The notes beneath the pieces were generated by a model that saw nothing but the letters and a program-made list of their open reading frames with translations, was not told the DNA's origin and did no database searches. From NCBI GenBank assembly GCA_014549065.1, contig JACDOX010000003.1, positions 14,015,877 through 14,079,876 on the forward strand: a stretch of DNA of 64,000 bases, given 5' to 3'. Both the position numbers and the translations under genes were made by a program. Position 1 is the first letter of the stretch. Each line of letters opens with the position of its first letter. Positions 61,901-64,000 of the stretch are shown here, one piece after another. The DNA comes from Cardinalis cardinalis (Eukaryota; Chordata; Aves; Passeriformes; Cardinalidae).

Positions 61901-63335
61901 TGTTCCTGGGGGGAAAAAAAAACCCCAAACCCTGATAAAATTGATCCAAATATTGGTTTTATTATTTTTTTGTATTATTCATCTTGATACTTCTTTCACT
62001 TTAGTGTAAGAGGTATGACAGTTGCTTGGATGGAGATTATTTTAATATAGTTCAGATGCTACCTCTTTGATAAGGCTGCACCCAAGAAGGATACTAAAAA
62101 CATCCTAAAAGTCCTAAAGAGAAGGGGAGGCTTCAATAAGAAGCAAAAGTGACTCATGACAATAAACCATATTTTCNCAGTGGTTTCCTATGATTGTCAT
62201 CGCTAGCAAGTGTTTTTGTTTTTAGTGCATTGTGGTGAGTGTTCTGTAGTTATTTTATGCAACAGCAATTTACAGTTGGGATCAACATACACCAAAATAT
62301 TGCATTATTGCACCCAGTCCCCAGGTTTTTTTCTGTAGCTGGAGATGTACAAAAGCCATTAGTGTATTTCCTGACACAGGCCTCTTACTGCCATCACATT
62401 ATTGGTAGTTCCATGGGTGCTAGGAAAAGAATTTCCAAGGTCTGCTCATCTGATTATGAGCACAAGTGATGCCCCTGTGAAAGACAAGCAGNCTTGGAAA
62501 GTGCTGCACTACTTTGTCATTTTCTGGCTCGGAGTCCTACATTTNTTTTCTTGAATTACAAAAGATCTCAGAATGCAGCTGGTTTGTTTTCTATCAAAAA
62601 TTACCTGGCTTTAAACAAGACGAAGAAACAGCCAGGATGTGGTAAATTCTCCTCCACTTTTATAAATGCAGTGTTGATGTGACAATCACTGTAATAGCCA
62701 CACCCCTTTGCTAACAAAGCACTTGGAGATGGACTTAAATCCATCAATAGTCAGCAAATCATGTCAGAATACCTACAAGTGATTCTTGTGATTATATTTC
62801 ATTAAATAAACAGGATTTGAGCAAAGAGCTTACTGTTGAATGCTTTGCTGAGTGGGGGTGGATTTCGTTAAATGTCACCTCTTCATTATTAGACTGGCAT
62901 TTCATAAGCTAGCAACAACTTTATTTTAAAGCTCCTTTATAAAATACCAGGTCAGAATGGGGAGCACTACAGTACAGCTGCCATTGAAAATCTCCAAACA
63001 CACTGATCACATTTACTGTGCTCTCTTTGGGAAATTAATTATTTTCTTCTGCAGAANAGAAGTTTGTGGTTTTCTAGTAAAAAAAAAANNANANATATAT
63101 ATTTTTAGAGCTTCACTTTCTGTTTAATTGAATTTCATGTTATAATTTNNGCACAGCAAATAATACAAAACAGCTAGAGTAGCTTTTTCCTTTTGGGGGA
63201 CAGGGGGCAATGCAAGTGTAAGCTTCTGTTTTATTCACGTTTTGTTTTCTTTACTTCTCTTTCTAGTAATGTAGAATGTATAAAACTCTTGCAAAGCAGT
63301 GGAGCAGATTTTAATAAGAAGGACAAATGTGGAAG
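28913..63335 (+). CDS. ANKRD44: ANKRD44 (PP6 ankyrin repeat subunit B), 5' part, 12 coding exons
   Basis: Spliced coding sequence: 28913-28996, 37473-37551, 43692-43762, 47319-47519, 48744-48831, 50587-50729, 52057-52269, 53196-53274, 56453-56567, 59490-59572, 60885-60948, 63267-63335. All introns are GT..AG and the frame is open throughout (429 codons plus 2 nt). The product is a tandem ankyrin array with twelve TPLHxAA-type cores (for example QTPLHVAA, YTPLHAAA, NTPLHVAA). The family is the ankyrin subunits of protein phosphatase 6, which bind the PPP6C/SAPS-subunit complex and are thought to help choose phosphoprotein substrates. ANKRD44 is preferred to its paralogues ANKRD28 and ANKRD52 because of stretches such as PPLVQAIFSGDPEEIRML, KDNMWLTPLHRAVASRS and LLQSSGADF (recalled family sequence, no alignment run). 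The first nine or so residues and the C-terminal half (full family length about 1,000 residues) are outside the window. No frameshift or stop is seen, so the gene looks functional. Confidence 0.95.
34118..34453 (-). mobile_element. CR1 LINE fragment, 3' end
   Basis: It reads on the + strand as the reverse complement of the CR1 tail: GAATCACAGAATGCTCTGGG, CCAGGTTGCTCCAAGC, CATCCAACCTGGCCCTGAAC, GGCATCCACAGCTTCTCTGG, TTCCCCTTGTCCTATCACTA and GGCCCCCTTCAGGTACTGG. The best preserved CR1 in the window, antisense to the gene. Confidence 0.95.
34827..34879. repeat. G-rich minisatellite-like copies abutting the gap
   Basis: GTGGCTGTG occurs at 34827 and again 35 bp later at 34862, followed each time by related G-rich sequence (AGGGACCAGG and GTGGGACAG), directly before the run of Ns. 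Probably the edge of a tandem array. Confidence 0.5.
34880..35257. other. Assembly gap, 378 Ns
   Basis: A continuous run of N inside intron 2. Its length is an odd value rather than a round placeholder, so it may be an estimated gap size. No exon is expected here, since exons 2 and 3 join in frame. Confidence 0.98.
36837..36868. repeat. (TA)n/(TG)n microsatellite
   Basis: ATATATATGTGTGTGTATAT followed by ATATATATGTAT; a compound dinucleotide repeat. Confidence 0.9.
37473..37551 (+). CDS. ANKRD44: ANKRD44 coding exon 3
   Basis: 79 nt: 26 codons plus the first base of a split Gly codon. The acceptor is gtggttttgtag and the donor gtaagg. It encodes the first full ankyrin core (KRTPLHVASFLGDADIIELL) and ends at LILSG, the usual helix-to-loop boundary where this family carries introns. 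The consensus second Ala of TPLHxAA is Ser here. It joins exon 2 in phase 0 and exon 4 in phase 1. Confidence 0.94.
38391..38495 (-). mobile_element. CR1 LINE fragment, short and diverged
   Basis: AATCCCAGAATAATTCAGGC, TAGAGATGACCTGATCCAGC and CTCCTGCTCAAAGCACTGG resemble the reverse complement of a CR1 subfamily terminus (recalled form: hits near CCTCCTGCTCAAAGCAGGG). Confidence 0.65.
39904..39987. repeat. Imperfect palindromic repeat, MITE-like
   Basis: AGATCCCTCAGCTGGTGTGA on the left and GGTTTACACCAGCCCC with GGTCTGATCC on the right are roughly inverted copies. It resembles a hairpin-forming repeat shared by birds and other reptiles (recalled). Confidence 0.45.
43692..43762 (+). CDS. ANKRD44: ANKRD44 coding exon 4
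   Basis: 71 nt: two bases completing the split Gly codon, then 23 codons. The acceptor is tctgtttgcag and the donor gtgagt. It reads ARVNAKDNMWLTPLHRAV, a beta-hairpin loop plus the next ankyrin core, and ends at SRSD in phase 0. The KDNMW stretch is one of the features favouring ANKRD44 over ANKRD28 (recalled as KDSKW there). Confidence 0.95.
43763..47318 (+). other. ANKRD44 intron 4
   Basis: 3,556 bp with canonical ends. The last 470 bp carries an ERVL-like LTR fragment (46846-47004) and then rising GC into exon 5. No coding sequence recognised elsewhere. Confidence 0.85.
46846..47004 (+). mobile_element. ERVL-like LTR fragment
   Basis: Starts near TGTGTTGGGTTTGTGTGGCA and continues with GGTGTCTTCTGTGAGAGGC, GCTGCTGGAAGCTTCTTC and GCTGGCCAAGGCTGGGCCCA. 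This matches, from memory, a common LTR family of songbirds. The 3' part with its promoter is missing. Orientation is sense to the gene by that recalled consensus; no internal viral gene is present. Confidence 0.65.
47319..47519 (+). CDS. ANKRD44: ANKRD44 coding exon 5 (GC-rich)
   Basis: 201 nt, 67 codons, phase 0 at both ends. The acceptor is ctgcccttgcag and the donor gtgagc. It carries two ankyrin cores (QTPLHVAAANKAVKCAEI and GRTALHHAALNGH) and starts EAVQVLIKHSADVNARDKNW. It is one of the most conserved parts of the PP6 ankyrin family. Base composition stands out: by hand count 63 of 67 third positions are G or C, against about a third in exon 8. The open frame continues into intron on both sides but the canonical splice sites and homology fix the ends. 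Retroviral LTR sequences lie about 315 bp upstream and 64 bp downstream. Confidence 0.96.
47563..47939. repeat. CTAG-rich tract, split by the solo LTR
   Basis: Leaving out the LTR, about 95 bp contains some nine CTAG tetramers (TACTAGGCTCAGTCTAGACT on the left, TCTAGTCTAGTACTAGTCTA on the right). A 14-bp exact inverted repeat, GGCTCAGTCTAGAC at 47568-47581 and its complement at 47926-47939, frames the tract. Confidence 0.75.
47584..47861 (-). mobile_element. Solo LTR of an endogenous retrovirus, 278 bp
   Basis: The element has TG..CA ends and is flanked by an exact 6-bp duplication, AGACTC, at 47578-47583 and 47862-47867. Read on the - strand it contains a TATA-type box (CTATAAAAG) and near the end CAATAAG, a weak polyadenylation-type signal; orientation is inferred from these. 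A 6-bp duplication and short length suit a class II (alpharetrovirus/ERVK-like) family. No viral coding sequence remains, so it arose by recombination between two LTRs. Three Ns (47764, 47768, 47810) lie inside. Confidence 0.85.
48744..48831 (+). CDS. ANKRD44: ANKRD44 coding exon 6
   Basis: 88 nt: 29 codons plus one base of a split Gly codon. The acceptor is gttgttccttctag and the donor gtaagg. It reads MVNLLLAKGANINAFDKKD followed by RRALHWAAYM, finishing one ankyrin repeat and giving the core of the next. The leading Met is internal, continuing from HIE of exon 5, and not a start. Confidence 0.96.
48832..50586 (+). other. ANKRD44 intron 6
   Basis: 1,755 bp, canonical ends, AT-rich. I see no repeat family or coding sequence in it. 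Confidence 0.87.
50587..50729 (+). CDS. ANKRD44: ANKRD44 coding exon 7
   Basis: 143 nt: two bases completing Gly, then 47 codons, ending in phase 0 at GVE. The acceptor is ctcttttatcttttgaag and the donor gtatgt. It contains HLEVVALLINHGAEVTCKD and the core YTPLHAAASNGQINIVKQ. It holds the only undetermined base in the coding sequence, N at 50723, the third position of a GGN codon, which is Gly whatever the base. Confidence 0.96.
50730..52056 (+). other. ANKRD44 intron 7
   Basis: 1,327 bp, canonical ends. I see nothing notable in it. Confidence 0.87.
52057..52269 (+). CDS. ANKRD44: ANKRD44 coding exon 8
   Basis: 213 nt, 71 codons, phase 0 at both ends; the longest exon here. The acceptor is cttatctcattttag and the donor gtaaaa, a weaker donor than its neighbours. 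It encodes two ankyrin cores (NTALHIACYNGQDSVVNEL and FTPLHFAAASTHGALCLEL), joined by the loop GANVNQPNNNG. The LHFAAASTHGALCLELLV block is a signature of this phosphatase-subunit family (recalled). Third positions are AT-rich, 25 of 71 being G or C. Confidence 0.96.
52270..53195 (+). other. ANKRD44 intron 8
   Basis: 926 bp, the shortest intron in the window, canonical ends. I see nothing notable in it. Confidence 0.87.
53196..53274 (+). CDS. ANKRD44: ANKRD44 coding exon 9
   Basis: 79 nt: 26 codons plus one base of a split Gly codon. The acceptor is gtttcattcctggcag and the donor gtgagt. It reads SKDGKSPLHMTAVHGRF then TRSQTLIQN. The core is the variant SPLHMTA, with Thr in place of the consensus Ala, as I recall for this family too. 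Third positions are GC-rich (22 of 26), unlike exons 8 and 13. Confidence 0.95.
54853..55034 (-). mobile_element. CR1 LINE fragment, 3' end, diverged
   Basis: The + strand reads GATTGGAAGGAACCTTGAAT, CATCCAGCCTGTCCTTGAAC, ACTTCCAGGAATGGGGAATC and CCACAGCTTCTCTGGGCA, the reverse complement of a CR1 tail. Lower similarity than 34118-34453, so probably older or another subfamily. Confidence 0.8.
55470..55870 (+). mobile_element. CR1 LINE fragment from the end of the polymerase ORF
   Basis: Blocks in order resemble the 3' coding part of CR1 ORF2: GATCTGGGGCTTGTAGTGGA, GACCACAAGTCAGCAGTGTT, GTGTAGCCAGCAGGCATGAA, CACAAGGATGCAGGCCAGC and GGCAAGGAGAGACTGAAAA. It is full of indels and stops, a dead old copy. 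Ns at 55593, 55624, 55648 and 55711 cluster here. The 5' limit is uncertain and may reach 55360. Confidence 0.7.
56453..56567 (+). CDS. ANKRD44: ANKRD44 coding exon 10
   Basis: 115 nt: two bases completing Gly, 37 codons, then AA of a split Lys codon. The acceptor is aaaatctcttctgcag and the donor gtaggt, one base after GCC AA. It encodes GEIDCVDKDGNTPLHVAA and RYGHELLINTLITSGADTA, one complete ankyrin repeat. The apparent stop in the sequence after AAG is intronic, since the splice is placed before that G. Confidence 0.95.
56568..59489 (+). other. ANKRD44 intron 10
   Basis: 2,922 bp with canonical ends. Apart from a TG/TA microsatellite (56855-56875) and short A-rich runs near 59.07 kb, I see nothing notable. 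Confidence 0.86.
56855..56875. repeat. TG/TA microsatellite forming an 18-nt perfect palindrome
   Basis: TGTGTATATATATACACA at 56858-56875 equals its own reverse complement. Confidence 0.9.
59490..59572 (+). CDS. ANKRD44: ANKRD44 coding exon 11
   Basis: 83 nt: one base completing Lys, 27 codons, one base of a split Gly. The acceptor is gttgtccttttcag and the donor gtgagt. It reads CGIHNMFPLHLAALNAHSD then CCRKLLSS, the next ankyrin core, with FPLHLAA instead of TPLHxAA. The LNAHSDCCRKLLSS tail fits ANKRD44; recalled ANKRD28 has Ser-Gly-Phe there. Confidence 0.95.
59573..60884 (+). other. ANKRD44 intron 11
   Basis: 1,312 bp with canonical ends. It has a short (GAT)n run at 59950-59966 and a CpG-dense patch at 60676-60741, where about nine CpGs fall in 66 bp (for example CAGCTGCGCGCCGTCCCCG). 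No coding sequence recognised. Confidence 0.86.
59950..59966. repeat. (GAT)n trinucleotide run
   Basis: About five tandem GAT units. Confidence 0.85.
60885..60948 (+). CDS. ANKRD44: ANKRD44 coding exon 12
   Basis: 64 nt: two bases completing Gly, 20 codons, then GG of a split Gly. The acceptor is gtgctgtctgcag and the donor gtgagt. It reads FDIDTPDSFGRTCLHAAAAG, one ankyrin core (RTCLHAAA). It is the shortest exon in the window. Third positions are GC-rich (15 of 20) and a CpG cluster lies 144 bp upstream. Confidence 0.94.
60949..63266 (+). other. ANKRD44 intron 12
   Basis: 2,318 bp with canonical ends. An A-rich stretch at 61451-61495 and a poly-A/TA run with scattered Ns at 63080-63107 are the only structure seen. 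Confidence 0.86.
63080..63107. repeat. Poly-A/(TA)n run with ambiguous bases
   Basis: A run of A passes into ATATATAT with four Ns (63090-63095), consistent with length uncertainty in a homopolymer. Confidence 0.85.
63267..63335 (+). CDS. ANKRD44: ANKRD44 coding exon 13
   Basis: 69 nt: one base completing Gly, 22 codons, then AG of a split Arg or Ser codon completed outside the window. It is frame-neutral (phase 2 to phase 2). The acceptor is cttctctttctag and the donor gtatgt. It reads NVECIKLLQSSGADFNKKD then KCG, finishing one ankyrin repeat and opening the next, whose TPLH core must lie in the following exon. It is the most AT-rich exon at third positions (6 of 22 G or C). Confidence 0.94.
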
Positions 63336-64000
63336 GTATGTGAATTACAAAGCTCTTTTAAAAAANAAAGAATCTATCAGGCAAGGAAGAAAGGCCGCCT
63401 CAGACTGAAAGTCATATGTTCTATGAAAAATGGCAGCAAAATCAGATAGTTTGGCCTTCTCTGCAGAGCCCTTGCTGCTGCAGTTTCATGCCAGCCACAC
63501 AGGTGCAGGCTTTATTAAACCCATTAAAGCTATCCCACCCTCTTGAGGTGGGATAGCTTTAATGATGATATTTTTCTTGTTAAAAATATCACAGCTTTTC
63601 TTTTTTCCTTACTGCCTAAATTCTTGTGCTGGTGTGCCCAAGACAGCACCTGAGTTATGATGGCAGGATAGCTGCCATTGGATGTGCTTCCTAGAGGATT
63701 CCCCCCACAGAAAGCGTTGCTATGGGTGTTGCTATGCCAGCTGAACAAGATGCTGTGATGGGCACGGTGCTGTGCTCTGCCTCCCAGCTGGGAGANGGAG
63801 CGTGTCTGCAGAGCCACAGCAGAGGCTCTCACAGGCTTTAGGCTGTTTGCAAGACACAGATTGATGCTCTGTATCCTATTAGGCTTTGTAGCAGCACCAG
63901 AACTTCCTATTAATGCAATATCTTGTTAAATTTCCATAAATTAAAGTGCTGATATTGACTGCTGGAAATCTGTAGGAACACATCNATGAAGATTTGTCTT
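63336..64000 (+). other. ANKRD44 intron 13 (partial)
   Basis: It begins gtatgt and runs off the window. The next exon, which should open with the remainder of an Arg/Ser codon and a TPLH core, is not reached. It contains the 18-bp hairpin at 63522-63564; nothing else notable. Confidence 0.85.
63522..63564. repeat. Perfect 18-bp hairpin, 7-nt loop
   Basis: The arm CATTAAAGCTATCCCACC (63522-63539) is followed by the loop CTCTTGA and its exact reverse complement (63547-63564). It lies 186 bp after the exon 13 donor. Confidence 0.95.

Noticed and set aside
28913..63335. Assignment to paralogue ANKRD28 or ANKRD52
   Set aside because: Diagnostic stretches in exons 2, 4, 11 and 13 fit ANKRD44 better from recalled sequences; a reciprocal BLAST would settle it.
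1..64000. Bacterial-type systems, CRISPR arrays, tRNA or rRNA genes
   Set aside because: No direct-repeat arrays, cloverleaf-type sequences or rRNA motifs were recognised; the window is an intron-rich vertebrate gene.

Overview
This is eukaryotic DNA, from a bird and probably a passerine. Short coding blocks with GT..AG splice sites are separated by kilobase introns, several CR1 LINE tails are recognisable, and two avian-type retroviral LTRs flank one exon. There is no bacterial-style gene, operon, CRISPR array or tRNA that I can support.

One gene is present on the + strand: the 5' part of ANKRD44, serine/threonine-protein phosphatase 6 regulatory ankyrin repeat subunit B. Twelve consecutive coding exons run from 28913 to 63335. 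They join without a break into 1,289 coding nt (429 full codons plus 2 nt), and every splice junction is canonical and in phase. They correspond to exons 2-13 of the vertebrate gene and encode the N-terminal ankyrin repeats. The exon with the start Met lies upstream of the window and the C-terminal half lies downstream.

Layout: 1-28912 is intron 1, with no coding sequence, two CR1 fragments, a small CpG cluster near 28.3 kb and a 37-bp tandem duplication near 26.5 kb. Exons 2-4 (28.9, 37.5 and 43.7 kb) are separated by long introns containing CR1 fragments and a 378-base assembly gap. Exon 5 (47.3 kb) is strongly GC-rich and bracketed by an ERVL-like LTR fragment and a solo LTR with an intact 6-bp target duplication. 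Exons 6-13 are more closely spaced (48.7-63.3 kb). A perfect 18-bp hairpin follows exon 13.

Besides the gap there are roughly 185 isolated N characters. They look like masked heterozygous or ambiguous sites: they thicken inside repeats, and the single coding one falls on a fourfold-degenerate glycine position. A 5.4-kb interval around exon 2 has none. I do not find a new biological system here; the points worth checking are local ones (exon-level GC mosaicism, the LTRs around exon 5, hairpins and the N-free block).
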